From: Salipiger abyssi
GTDB lineage: Bacteria > Pseudomonadota > Alphaproteobacteria > Rhodobacterales > Rhodobacteraceae
DNA: 64,000 nt
Reading direction: 5' to 3'
Assembly: GCF_001975705.1 (NCBI RefSeq)
Contig: NZ_CP015089.1
Location: 1 to 64,000 of the forward strand
Shown here piece after piece: positions 41,052 through 52,108 of this stretch. The translations under genes and the position numbers were made by a program. How positions within the stretch are numbered: the first letter of the stretch is position 1; each line of letters opens with the position of its first letter. A model generated the notes under the pieces. It did not search any database. It was not told where the DNA came from and saw nothing but the letters and a program-made list of their open reading frames with translations.

Positions 41052-42370
41052 CAACCCCGCGCCAGCCCGAGATTGCCCCGCAGCGTCGTCGCCTCGTATT
41101 CCGCCCGGTAGAGACCCCGGCGTTGCAGCTCGGGCACCACCAGCCGGTTGAAATCGGTGAGGCTGCCCGGGAAGTAGTCCATCAGGAAGATGAACCCGTC
41201 CGCGGCACCGCCCTCGAACCACGCCTGCATCTCGTCGACCAACTGCTCCGGCGTGCCCACGAAACAGGGTGCGCCCTTTGAGGCCTGCCGCTGGTAGAGA
41301 TCGCGGATCGTCAGCCCCTCCTCACGCGCCGATTTCAGGATACGTTCCTGCGCGCTCCTGTTGGCATTGCTCTCGGCAAGATCAGGCAGCATCTCGTCAT
41401 CGCCCAGGGCGTCGAGGTCGATCACGTCGCCCAGCATGTGGCGCAGGAAATCGCGCCCGACCACCGGGTCGATGAGATCGAGCATCTCCTGCCGCTTTTT
41501 GGCAGCGCGACCCGCATCCTCGTCCACGAAGACCGAGATTCCCGGCATGATCACCAGCTCTCCGGGATCACGCCCATAGTCCGGCATCCGGCCCTTGACG
41601 TCCTCGTAGAAGGCCCGCGCCGCCGCCATGTCGGGATGCAGGCCAAAGATCACCTCGGCGGTGCGCGCCGCCATGGCCTTGCCAGGCTCGGAGGCACCCG
41701 CCTGCACGATCACCGTATGTCCCTGCGGCGAGGGCGGCACGTTGAGCGGTCCGCGCACCTGGAAATGCCGCCCCTCGTGATTCAGGACGCTTACCTTGGC
41801 CGGATCGAAGAAGATCCCGCTCTCCTTGTCGCGGGGCAAAGCATCTGGCGCCCAGCCGGTCCAGAGCCCGGCGACCACATCGACAAACTCCTCGGCCCGC
41901 TCGTAACGCTCCGCATGCGGCGGGTGGCGGTCATGGCTGAAGTTCGGCGCCTCGTCCATGTTGGAGGAGGTGACGAGGTTCCAGCCCGCCCGTCCACCGC
42001 TGAGCAGGTCGAGCGAGGCGAATTTTCGGGCGAGCATATAGGGCTCTTCGTAGGTGGTGTTATGCGTCGCCACCAGCCCCACATGCCGTGTCACCATTGC
42101 CAGCGCCGAAAGCAGCGTGACCGGCTCGAACTGCGCCACATAGCGGGTCGAACCGCGCGACAGGATCTCCCAGTTATGGCCGCGCATGGCCATGCTGTCG
42201 GCCAGAAAGAGCAGGTCGAAGAGACCGCACTCGGCCTCTCGTGCCAGCTCCGCGGCCTGCTCGATATTGGCGCCCAGATCGGCAACGGCGCCGGGGTGAC
42301 GCCAACCCGCCACATTGGCCCCGGTCGCCGTGGCATAGAGCCCCAGATGTATCTTGCGGTCGGTCCTCAT
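41048..42370 (-). CDS. LLM-class flavin-dependent monooxygenase (NtaA/SnaA/DszA family), copy 2
   Basis: The 440-aa product is clearly related to the protein at 34077 (shared ARKFASLD, SGGRxGWN, YVAQFEPVTLLSALAMVTRH, VIVQAGASEPGKAMAARTAE, NRLVVPELQRRGLYRAEYEA). It needs FMNH2 from one of the two flavin reductases in the island. It is encoded 23 bp after the NicC-like FAD monooxygenase, so the two oxygenases are likely made together and act on connected intermediates. The substrate is unknown; pyridine-ring or N-substituent oxidation are reasonable guesses. Confidence 0.87.
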   Translation of the reverse strand: MRTDRKIHLGLYATATGANVAGWRHPGAVADLGANIEQAAELAREAECGLFDLLFLADSMAMRGHNWEILSRGSTRYVAQFEPVTLLSALAMVTRHVGLVATHNTTYEEPYMLARKFASLDLLSGGRAGWNLVTSSNMDEAPNFSHDRHPPHAERYERAEEFVDVVAGLWTGWAPDALPRDKESGIFFDPAKVSVLNHEGRHFQVRGPLNVPPSPQGHTVIVQAGASEPGKAMAARTAEVIFGLHPDMAAARAFYEDVKGRMPDYGRDPGELVIMPGISVFVDEDAGRAAKKRQEMLDLIDPVVGRDFLRHMLGDVIDLDALGDDEMLPDLAESNANRSAQERILKSAREEGLTIRDLYQRQASKGAPCFVGTPEQLVDEMQAWFEGGAADGFIFLMDYFPGSLTDFNRLVVPELQRRGLYRAEYEATTLRGNLGLARGC

Positions 42371-42393
42371 CGCGCGTTTCTCCGCAGGGTCTC

Positions 42394-43617
42394 TCAGGCC
42401 GAGGCGCCGACGGCGCCGGCCCTGGGCTGTGTCTGCGCCGTCCCAAAGGCGCGCGGATCGTAGTCGTAGACCCAGTCGGTATTGATCCCCGTGGTGCGCG
42501 GATCCTCCTTGGCGCGGCGGGCATATTCCGCATCCCGCGCCGCCATCTCCTCCTCGGTCGGCAGATGGTAGGTGCGACCGCGCTCGCGCGCCTCCAGCTG
42601 CACCCGCGAACAGCGCGGCAGGCGTTCCTGCTCGTAGCGCTTCAGCGCCAGGTCGATATCGTTCGGCGAGGCGGCCAGCGCATCGGAGAGCACCAGCGCA
42701 TCCTCGATCGCCATCGCCGCGCCCTGCGACAGGAAGGGCAGCATCGGGTGACAGGCATCGCCCAGGAGCGCCACGCGGCCCTTGACCCAGCTCTGCATCG
42801 GATCGCGATCGAAGAGCCCCCAGCTATAGACCTCGTCCACCTTCGAAAACAGCGTCTGAAGCGAGCTGTGCCAGCCCTCGAAATCCGCCAGCAGCGCCTC
42901 TTTCGTGCTGCGCGTGCTCCAGCTCTCGGCGACCCATTCCTCGGCCTCGCGCACGGCGACGATGTTCACCATGTCACCGCCCTTGACGTAATAGGTCACC
43001 ACATGGCCGTTCGGCCCCATCCAGAAGGTGCTGTCGGGATTGACGAAATCCACCACGCCGCCGGTCGGCACCAGCGCGCGGTAGCACATGTGCCCGGTCC
43101 AGCGCACCTCGGTCTCGGCAAAGAGCGAGCCACGTACCACCGAACGCACCCCGTCGGCGCCGATCACCAGATCCGCCTCGGCGCTTTCGCCATCGGTGAA
43201 ATGCACCACCGCACCTTTGCCCCGCGGCTCGACCCCGCTGCAATGATAGCCGAAACGGCAGCGCTCGGGCGGGATCTGGTCGGTGAAGAGATCGAGCAGA
43301 TCGGCGCGGTGGACATGGATGAACGGCGCCTCATAGTGGTTGCGGAACTCCTCGCCGAGCGGGATCCGGAAGTTTTCGCGCGCGCTCTGCCAGTTCCGGC
43401 CGACCACCGCCTCGGGATAGAACGCCTTGTCGAGAAAGCGCTCGTAGAGCCCCATCCCCTTGATCGCCTTCACCGCGTTCGGCGTCATCTGCACACCGGC
43501 CCCGACCTCGCCAAAGGCCTCTGCCTGCTCGTAAATCGTGACATCGAACCCCTTGCGCAATAGGCTCTGCCCGAGCGCGGCACCACCGATTCCCCCACCA
43601 ACAATCGCGATCTTCAT
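42394..43617 (-). CDS. NicC-like FAD-dependent aromatic monooxygenase
   Basis: The 407-aa product is a class A flavoprotein hydroxylase with GxGxxG (AIVGGGIGGAALGQSLL), DG motif (DLVIGADGVRSVVRG) and GD motif (VALLGDACHPMLPFLSQGAA). In context it could be 6-hydroxynicotinate 3-monooxygenase, giving 2,5-dihydroxypyridine for NicX. However, compared from memory with P. putida NicC, His47 is Gln43, and the segment after GDACHPM reads LPFLSQG rather than KPHMAQG. These are active-site positions, so the substrate may differ. Related salicylate hydroxylases are an alternative. ATG at 43615-43617 starts the nucleotide-binding fold. It heads a two-gene operon. Confidence 0.8.
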   Translation of the reverse strand: MKIAIVGGGIGGAALGQSLLRKGFDVTIYEQAEAFGEVGAGVQMTPNAVKAIKGMGLYERFLDKAFYPEAVVGRNWQSARENFRIPLGEEFRNHYEAPFIHVHRADLLDLFTDQIPPERCRFGYHCSGVEPRGKGAVVHFTDGESAEADLVIGADGVRSVVRGSLFAETEVRWTGHMCYRALVPTGGVVDFVNPDSTFWMGPNGHVVTYYVKGGDMVNIVAVREAEEWVAESWSTRSTKEALLADFEGWHSSLQTLFSKVDEVYSWGLFDRDPMQSWVKGRVALLGDACHPMLPFLSQGAAMAIEDALVLSDALAASPNDIDLALKRYEQERLPRCSRVQLEARERGRTYHLPTEEEMAARDAEYARRAKEDPRTTGINTDWVYDYDPRAFGTAQTQPRAGAVGASA

Positions 43618-43918
43618 TCTCTGCGTCCTTCCACTTCTGTCCTGGCAGTCCCGGGTCGCCCCCGGCGTCCGGCGCACCGGCCCGCGCCCGCAAAAGGGCG
43701 GGCCGGATGGCCGCAATCATCGCTTGGTAGCAATTATTTAATTATTCGTCTAATTTATTTTTTGCCAGAACGTCATTCTCTTGATGCCTTCCACCATTCG
43801 ATGCGTTATTCGCCATCAACAGGGCGCCGGCGCCTCAGATCCCGGCACTGCACGGAAATCGCTCCGCTCATGCCGCATCCATGCTGAAGCCGGACCAGAT
43901 CAGGGACAGAATCGAGCC
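43618..43918. promoter_or_regulatory. Divergent control region with AT-rich operator-like site 4
   Basis: The 301-bp gap separates the NicC-like operon (minus) from the TetR gene (plus). The stretch 43731-43760 is almost pure A/T and contains CAATTATTTAATTATTCG followed by TCTAATTTATTTTTTG, like sites 1-3. GC-rich CGCCCGCAAAAGGGCG-type sequence lies at about 43683-43702. The divergent layout next to a regulator gene fits an operator. Confidence 0.55.
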
Positions 43919-44578
43919 ATGACACGAAAAAGAAAGGGGCCGGGGCGGCCGGAAGGGCGCTCGACCTTGCCCGACGAAATTCTCGACGTCGCCGAGACCA
44001 TGTTCGCCGACCTCGGCTATGCGGGAACCTCGCTGCGTCAGGTGGCGGAAACGGTCCAGGCCAATCCGGCGCTGATCAACTACTACTATTCCAACAAGGA
44101 AAACCTGTTCGGCGCGGTGTTTCTGCGGCGCGGCCTGAAGATCGCCGAAGAGCGCATGCAGCGCCTCGCCGAGCTGGAAGAAGGCGGTGCCTACAGCGTC
44201 GAGCAGCTCGTCCGCGCCTTCCTCGAACCCTCCGAGCGACTGCGCGACACCAAGCAGGGCCGGTCCTTCCTGCGGCTGCACGCGCGGCTGCACATGGAAC
44301 CCGAAGAGATCTCCTATGAGCTGCGGCGCCGGGTCTATCAGGAGTCGACCCTCGCCTATGCCAGCGCCTTCGAGCGGCTGCTGCCCGACGTTCCCAGCGC
44401 AACGATCTATCACAAGATCTCGCTGATGATCGGCTCTTATCTCTACGCCTTTTCCGACACCAACCGCCTTCAGGAACTGTCGGACCCCGAAGAGATCAGC
44501 GCCGCCCGCGAACACCTGCTGACCGACACGGTGAATTTCGTCACCGCAGGCATGCTCGCCGGGCACGAACCGGGCTGA
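43919..44578 (+). CDS. TetR family transcriptional regulator
   Basis: The 219-aa product has an N-terminal TetR helix-turn-helix (LDVAETMFADLGYAGTSLRQ, then NPALINYYYSNKENLFGAVF) and a helical C-terminal ligand-binding domain (about residues 80-210). It is divergent from the NicC-like operon and next to operator-like site 4, so it is the only candidate in the island for a dedicated repressor. P. putida uses a TetR protein, NicS, for nicotinate genes, but I cannot show orthology. ATG at 43919 is chosen; the basic MTRKRKGPGRPEGRS start is typical. Confidence 0.88.
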   Translation: MTRKRKGPGRPEGRSTLPDEILDVAETMFADLGYAGTSLRQVAETVQANPALINYYYSNKENLFGAVFLRRGLKIAEERMQRLAELEEGGAYSVEQLVRAFLEPSERLRDTKQGRSFLRLHARLHMEPEEISYELRRRVYQESTLAYASAFERLLPDVPSATIYHKISLMIGSYLYAFSDTNRLQELSDPEEISAAREHLLTDTVNFVTAGMLAGHEPG

Positions 44579-44829
44579 GAGGTCCCGTTCGCAGTGCTGC
44601 GAGAGCGTCGCATCCGAATCCGCGAAGAGGCGGCACCTGTCTGCCTGCCGTTCTGTGATCCGGACTCTACGGCCGTGCCCTCTAACGCTGAAGAAACCGA
44701 TCAAACCGCCCGATATCGAACTCCGGAAAATTTCCGTAATCCATTTATATCAAAAGACAAGACGCCCTTCAAAACGGCACACACCTCCCCCTCCGATACG
44801 CCCGCCTCGCCCCCTCGACAGCTTTCGCT
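44579..44829. other. Intergenic stretch between tetR and the thiC promoter
   Basis: About 250 bp with falling GC content (around TTCCGTAATCCATTTATATC at 44729-44748). I see no gene or strong hairpin here. It is probably the tetR 3' region and upstream DNA of the thiC promoter. Confidence 0.4.
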
Positions 44830-44830
44830 G

Positions 44831-44860
44831 TTGACAGACGGGGGGAGTGCTCCGTTAATA
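44831..44860 (+). promoter_or_regulatory. Predicted sigma-70 promoter of the thiamine operon
   Basis: A consensus -35 TTGACA (44831-44836) and a -10-like TTAATA (44855-44860) are separated by 18 bp and end 10 bp before the TPP aptamer, which places the riboswitch at the very 5' end of the transcript as expected. Confidence 0.65.
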
Positions 44861-44869
44861 CGAGCCACG

Positions 44870-44980
44870 TCAGGGGAGTCCCGCCATGGGGACTGAGAGG
44901 CTGACATTCGCCGGGTAAACCCGGCGGAGGTGACGCGACCCTTAGAACCTGACCCAGTTGACGCTGGCGTAGGAAGACCG
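44870..44980 (+). promoter_or_regulatory. TPP riboswitch (THI element) controlling thiC
   Basis: The conserved core is present: GGGGACTGAGAGG (44888-44900), the P3 arm CCGGGTAAACCCGG (44911-44924), GACCCTTAGAACCTGACCCA (44937-44956) and GCTGGCGTAGGAA (44963-44975). CTGAGA and ACCCTTxGAACCTGA are the pyrophosphate- and pyrimidine-sensing segments of the aptamer. Binding of thiamine pyrophosphate should reduce expression of the downstream thiC operon. Confidence 0.95.
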
Positions 44981-45024
44981 AAGGGCTTATCCGCGAACCT
45001 CCGAACCACGAGGGCGGTCCTTTC

Positions 45025-45042
45025 GGGCCAGATGGCCCTTTT
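45025..45042 (+). terminator. Short terminator-like hairpin in the riboswitch expression platform
   Basis: GGGCC-AGAT-GGCCC followed by TTTT lies between the aptamer and thiC. AAGGGC just after the aptamer (about 44980) could pair with GCCCTT (45036-45041) as an alternative structure. This suggests control by transcription termination, although Shine-Dalgarno sequestration is also possible. Confidence 0.5.
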
Positions 45043-45067
45043 GCGCAGCGCGCGTGCCGGGCCGTGA

Positions 45068-47833
<2,766 letters not shown>

Positions 47834-47844
<11 letters not shown>

Positions 47845-48031
47845 ACTCAACGGAGAGCCGGTCGAGACCCTTGCCGAGACGCTGGAGGCGCTGATCGACG
47901 AGCGCGGCGTCGAGGCCGAGGCGGTGGCGACGGCGGTCGGGGGCAGCTTCGTGCCGCGCTCCGCCCGCGCCGCCACAGCGCTGCAACCGGGCGCGAAGGT
48001 CGAGATCCTCGCGCCGATGCAGGGGGGCTGA
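47834..48031 (+). CDS. thiS: Sulfur carrier protein ThiS
   Basis: ThiS is a ubiquitin-fold carrier whose C-terminal Gly-Gly is adenylated by ThiF and converted to thiocarboxylate. The 65-aa product starts MRIELNGEP and ends [10 protein letters not shown], as required. It overlaps the end of thiO and is followed after 1 bp by thiG. Confidence 0.97.
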
Positions 48032-48032
48032 G

Positions 48033-48791
48033 ATGTTCTACGGCGTGGATCTCACAAGCCGGCTGATGCTCGGCACGGCGCAATACCCCTCCCCCGAGCT
48101 GCTGCGCGCGGCGATTGCCGCCTCCGGCACCGAGGTGATTACCGTATCGCTGCGCCGCGAGGGCGCGGCGGGCGCGGATTTCCGGCAGATCCTCAGGGAG
48201 AGCGGCTGCCGCATCCTGCCCAACACCGCCGGCTGCCACAGCGTGCGCGAGGCGGTGACCACGGCGCAGATGGCGCGCGAGCTCTTTGGCACCGACTGGA
48301 TCAAGCTGGAGGTGATCGGCCATGCGGACACGCTGCAACCCGATCCCTTCGGCCTCGTCGAGGCGGCGCGCATCCTCGCGGCGGAGGGGTTCGAGGTGTT
48401 TCCCTACACCACCGAAGACCTGATCGTCGGCGAAAAGCTGATCGAGGCGGGGTGCCGGGTGCTGATGCCCTGGGGCGCGCCCATCGGCTCCGGCCAGGGT
48501 CTGGCCAATCCCTCGGGTCTGCGTCGGATGCGGGCGCATTTCCGCGATGTGCCGCTGGTGGTCGACGCCGGGATCGGCGCGCCCTCGCAGGCGGCGGAGG
48601 CGATCGAGATGGGATTTGACGCGGTGCTGCTGAACACCGCCGTCGCCAAGGCGCTGGATCCGGTCGCCATGGCAGGCGCCTTCGGTCAGGCGATCGCGGC
48701 AGGGCGCGGTGCCTATGACGCGGGGCTCATGCCGAAACGCGACATGGCGCAGGCCTCGACCCCGATCTTCGGACTGGCGGAGCTGGCATGA
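48033..48791 (+). CDS. thiG: Thiazole synthase ThiG
   Basis: ThiG is a TIM-barrel enzyme that builds thiazole phosphate from DXP, dehydroglycine and ThiS-thiocarboxylate. The 252-aa product contains [52 protein letters not shown], the catalytic-Lys strand WIKLEVIG and [20 protein letters not shown] with [20 protein letters not shown]. It overlaps thiE by 4 nt. Confidence 0.97.
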   Translation: MFYGVDLTSRLMLGTAQYPSPELLRAAIAASGTEVITVSLRREGAAGADFRQILRESGCRILPNTAGCHSVREAVTTAQMARELFGTDWIKLEVIGHADTLQPDPFGLVEAARILAAEGFEVFPYTTEDLIVGEKLIEAGCRVLMPWGAPIGSGQGLANPSGLRRMRAHFRDVPLVVDAGIGAPSQAAEAIEMGFDAVLLNTAVAKALDPVAMAGAFGQAIAAGRGAYDAGLMPKRDMAQASTPIFGLAELA

Positions 48792-49399
48792 CCGGGCTCG
48801 ATCCGTTTTACCTCATCGTCAGCCATGTCAGCCGGCTCGAACTGCTGGTGCCGCATGGGGTGCGCCTCGTGCAGCTGCGCGTCAAGAACCAGCCCGAGAC
48901 CGAGATCCGCCGCCAGATCCGCCGCGCCCGCGATGTCTGCGCGGTGCATCGCGCGCAGCTCGTGGTCAACGATCACTGGCAGGCGGCGCTCGATCTGGGA
49001 TGTTCCTTCGTGCATCTCGGGCAGGAGGACATGGACACCGCCGATTTTGCCGCCCTGCGCCGCGCCGGCATGCGTTTTGGCATCTCGACCCATGACGAGG
49101 CCGAGCTGGAGCGCGCCCTGGCGCTCGACCCGGCCTATGTGGCGCTCGGTCCGGTCTATCCGACGCTCCTGAAAAAGATGAAATGGGGGCCGCAGGGGCT
49201 CGACCGGGTGCGCGCCTGGAAGGCCCGCGCCGGCACGGTGCCGCTGGTGGGCATCGGCGGGCTCACCCCCGAGCGCCTGCCCGGTCTCTTCGAGGCCGGC
49301 GCCGACAGCGCCGCCGTGGTGACGGATATCCAGCAGGCCGAGAACCCGGAAGCGCGCTGTCAGGAGTGGATCGCGGCGACGGAGCGCTACCGCCGATGA
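48788..49399 (+). CDS. thiE: Thiamine-phosphate synthase ThiE
   Basis: ThiE joins HMP-PP and thiazole phosphate to thiamine phosphate. The 203-aa product has [50 protein letters not shown], the ThiE phosphate loop [14 protein letters not shown] and [20 protein letters not shown] with [20 protein letters not shown]. It starts in an ATGA overlap with thiG and ends in one with thiF. Confidence 0.94.
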   Translation: MTGLDPFYLIVSHVSRLELLVPHGVRLVQLRVKNQPETEIRRQIRRARDVCAVHRAQLVVNDHWQAALDLGCSFVHLGQEDMDTADFAALRRAGMRFGISTHDEAELERALALDPAYVALGPVYPTLLKKMKWGPQGLDRVRAWKARAGTVPLVGIGGLTPERLPGLFEAGADSAAVVTDIQQAENPEARCQEWIAATERYRR

Positions 49400-50310
49400 G
49401 CCGCTACGACCGCCAGACCCGCCTGCCCGAACTCGGCGAGGCCGGCCAGGCCCGGCTCGCCGCCGCGCGCATGCTTGTGGTCGGCGCCGGGGGCTTGGGT
49501 GCCACGCTTCTGCCGCAGCTTGTGGGCGCCGGGATAGGCTTTCTGCGCGTGGCCGATCCCGATGTGGTCGAGGAAAGCAACCTGCACCGTCAGACGCTGT
49601 TCCGCATGTCCGATATCGGGCGGCCGAAAGCGCTGGTCGCGACCGAGACCCTCGCCGCGCTCAATCCCGATTGCGAGCTGTCGCCGCTCGTCGCCCGGCT
49701 CGATCCGATCTCGGCGCGCGCCGCCATGGCGGGGGTCGATCTCGTTGTCGATGCCGCCGACAGTTTCGCCGTCAGCTATGCGCTCTCCGATCTCTGTCAG
49801 GACAGCGGCACGCCGCTCATCAGCGCCTCGGTGCTGGCGCGGCAGGGCTATGCCGGCGGGTTCTGCGGCACCGCGCCGAGCCTGCGCGCGGTGTTCCCGG
49901 ACCTGCCCGCCCAGCTCGGTAGCTGCGCCAGCAATGGCGTGATGGGGCCGGTCGTGGCCACCGTCGCGGCGCTTCAGGCGCAGATGGCCCTTTCGGTCCT
50001 GCTGGGCCATGCCCCCTCTCCGCTCGGCCAGCTCCTGACCGTCGATCTGGCGACATGGCGGCTCGGTGGCTTTCGCTTCGACGCGGCGGAGGAGCCGGAG
50101 CAGCGCGCGCCGGCGATCCTCGCGCCCTACGAGACCGGCGCGCGCGATCTGGTCATCGACCTGCGCAGCGATCCCGCCCCCGCACCGGATCCGGCACCGG
50201 ATCAGCGCGTCGTGTTCGTCTGCGCCTCGGGCCTGCGCGCCTGGCGCGCGGCACAGGCACTGCGCGGCGCGGGTCACCCCCATGTCGCCATCGTCGGAGA
50301 GGGCACATAG
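49396..50310 (+). CDS. thiF: ThiF/MoeB-family adenylyltransferase with short rhodanese-like tail
   Basis: ThiF adenylates the C terminus of ThiS. The 304-aa product has the E1-like nucleotide fold (RMLVVGAGGLGATLLPQLVG, ADPDVVEESNLHRQTLF, LVVDAADSFAVSYALSDLCQ). Two features are unusual. The usual CxxC zinc motif before the catalytic-Cys region reads SLRAVF, although GSCASNGVMG remains. The last 55 residues look like a reduced rhodanese domain (LVIDLRSDP; VVFVCASGLRAWRAAQALRG, with a possible active-site Cys in CASGLR). It may therefore also relay sulfur. It is the last gene of the operon. Confidence 0.9.
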   Translation: MSRYDRQTRLPELGEAGQARLAAARMLVVGAGGLGATLLPQLVGAGIGFLRVADPDVVEESNLHRQTLFRMSDIGRPKALVATETLAALNPDCELSPLVARLDPISARAAMAGVDLVVDAADSFAVSYALSDLCQDSGTPLISASVLARQGYAGGFCGTAPSLRAVFPDLPAQLGSCASNGVMGPVVATVAALQAQMALSVLLGHAPSPLGQLLTVDLATWRLGGFRFDAAEEPEQRAPAILAPYETGARDLVIDLRSDPAPAPDPAPDQRVVFVCASGLRAWRAAQALRGAGHPHVAIVGEGT

Positions 50311-50476
50311 ACCCCGCCGCCGCCGGCTTTCGCGCACGGAAAGGCTCCGTCCGTTCCGGGCCTCACCCGGCGATTAGCCGAAACGAAATCAAGGCTTCAA
50401 TAAATCATGTTTTTACGCCGCGCGGCACTTCCCTAATCATCGGCGGCAAGCAGGATGTGATGGAAAGGAAGAGCCG

Positions 50477-51760
50477 ATGGCGAGCAAGAAGGTCGAAACC
50501 CTGATCGTGGGTGGCGGACAGGCCGGCGTCGCGATGTGTGAACATCTCGGAAAGCTTGGCATTTCGCATGTCGCGCTCGAACGCTCGCGCATCGCCGAAC
50601 GCTGGCGCAGCGAGCGCTGGGATTCGCTCGTCGCCAACGGCCCGGCCTGGCACGACCGTTTTCCCGGTCTGGAATTCGAGGGCTTCGGCCAGGACGATTT
50701 CGTGCCCAAGGAGGCGGTCGCCGCCTATTTCGAACGCTATGCCGAGATGATCGACGCGCCGATCCGCTGCGGCGTCGAGGTGACCGAGGTGCGCAAGAAG
50801 GACGGCGCGCGCGGTTTCGTGGTCGAGACCTCGGACGGCACCTATGAGGCCAACAGCGTGATCGCCGCCACCGGCCCGTTTCAGACTCCAGTGATCCCGC
50901 CGGTCATCCCCGCCGAGGCGCCGGTGACGCAGATGCATTCCAGCGCCTATCGCAACCCCGCCCAGCTCGAAGACGGCGCGGTGCTTGTCGTCGGCGCGGG
51001 TTCCTCCGGTGTGCAGATCGCCGACGAGCTGATGAAATCCGGGCGCAAGGTCTATCTCTCCGTCGGCCCGCACGACCGCCCGCCGCGCAGCTATCGTGGC
51101 CGCGATTTCGTCTGGTGGCTCGGCGTGCTGGGTCTCTGGGACGCGCCCGCCATGGAGCCCGGCAAGGAACATGTGACCATCGCCGTCAGCGGCGCCGAGG
51201 GCGGCAAGACCATCGACTTCCGCGAGCTCGCCGCGCAGGGCATGACGCTGGTGGGGCGCACCAACAGCTATAGCGACGGCAAGGTGATGTTCGGCACCGA
51301 TCTGGTGGCCAATGTCGATGGCGGCGACACCGATCACCGCGCCCTGCTCGATGCCGCCGACGCCTATATCGCCCGCAACGGGCTGGATCTGCCCGAGGAG
51401 CCCTCGGCCCGGGTCAAACGCCCGGATCCCGACTGCATGACCAACCCGCTTTCCGAGCTGGATCTGGAAAAGGCCGAGGTGAAGACGGTGATCTGGTCCA
51501 CCGGCTTCGGGCAAGATTACAGTTGGCTCAAGGTCAATGCCTTCGACGCAGACGGCAAACCCGCCCATCAGCGCGGCGTGTCGACAGAGGACGGGGTGTA
51601 TTTCCTCGGCCTGCCCTGGCTCTCGCGCCGTGGATCAACCTTTATCTGGGGCGTCTGGCACGACGCCAAATACATCGCCGATCACATCGCGACACGCCTC
51701 ACCTATGCCCATTACGAGGGCACCGAGGCAGAGGACGCGCGCAAGGCCGCCAGCGCCTGA
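50477..51760 (+). CDS. Flavin-containing monooxygenase (CzcO/FMO-like)
   Basis: The 427-aa product has two dinucleotide folds: FAD (TLIVGGGQAGVAMCEHLGKL) and NADP (AVLVVGAGSSGVQIADELMK), plus WRSERWDSLVANGPAWHDRF typical of CzcO-like monooxygenases. The second Gly-rich motif is preceded by MHSSAYRNPAQLEDG, matching the FMO/YUCCA-like group. It acts on an unknown small nucleophile or ketone. It stands alone, 166 bp after the thiamine operon, with GGAAAGGAAGAG as ribosome-binding site and a strong terminator behind it. Confidence 0.85.
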   Translation: MASKKVETLIVGGGQAGVAMCEHLGKLGISHVALERSRIAERWRSERWDSLVANGPAWHDRFPGLEFEGFGQDDFVPKEAVAAYFERYAEMIDAPIRCGVEVTEVRKKDGARGFVVETSDGTYEANSVIAATGPFQTPVIPPVIPAEAPVTQMHSSAYRNPAQLEDGAVLVVGAGSSGVQIADELMKSGRKVYLSVGPHDRPPRSYRGRDFVWWLGVLGLWDAPAMEPGKEHVTIAVSGAEGGKTIDFRELAAQGMTLVGRTNSYSDGKVMFGTDLVANVDGGDTDHRALLDAADAYIARNGLDLPEEPSARVKRPDPDCMTNPLSELDLEKAEVKTVIWSTGFGQDYSWLKVNAFDADGKPAHQRGVSTEDGVYFLGLPWLSRRGSTFIWGVWHDAKYIADHIATRLTYAHYEGTEAEDARKAASA

Positions 51761-51785
51761 GCAGGCTTAGAGACATGCGAACAGC

Positions 51786-51818
51786 ACGCCCCGCCCGGCC
51801 CTGCCGGCGGGGCGTTTT
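51786..51818 (+). terminator. Rho-independent terminator after the flavin monooxygenase gene
   Basis: A perfect 10-bp stem ACGCCCCGCC/GGCGGGGCGT with a 10-nt loop is followed by TTTTGCTTTGG. It begins 26 bp after the stop codon. Confidence 0.88.
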
Positions 51819-52108
51819 GCTTTGGCGCGGGAGCGCCCGCCCTTACGGCAAAAGCCGCCCCCGGCAGAGCGTTTCACGCCCGTTTATCTCGGCAGACATG
51901 GGGTCCGGTCTCGAAAAGGCGCTCCACCTGCAAATGTGTGAATTGCCTAAATTTTCACCGCCTCACGCGGGCCTCCGTGAGGGAATAAGATGTAACCCAT
52001 TATAAAGTTTAACATTAGACATGCCCTAACCAGTGAATTGAATCTTATAAATGGGCTTCGACCCGCCTGCCCTGTCAACAGACAGGCAACGGACAAGGCG
52101 AGGTTCCA
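51819..52108. promoter_or_regulatory. Upstream region of the GMC oxidoreductase-polyamine transporter operon
   Basis: The region includes a hairpin CCTCACG/CGTGAGG at 51961-51982 and an AT-rich segment with CCCATTATAAAG (51997-52008) and CTTATAAATGGG (52044-52055), which are near-inverted copies about 35 bp apart. These may be promoter or operator elements for the gene at 52109. I see no coding sequence. Confidence 0.4.

Noticed and set aside
44594-44896. A possible leader peptide or small gene before thiC
   Set aside because: It runs through the predicted promoter and into the TPP aptamer, and its composition does not look coding.
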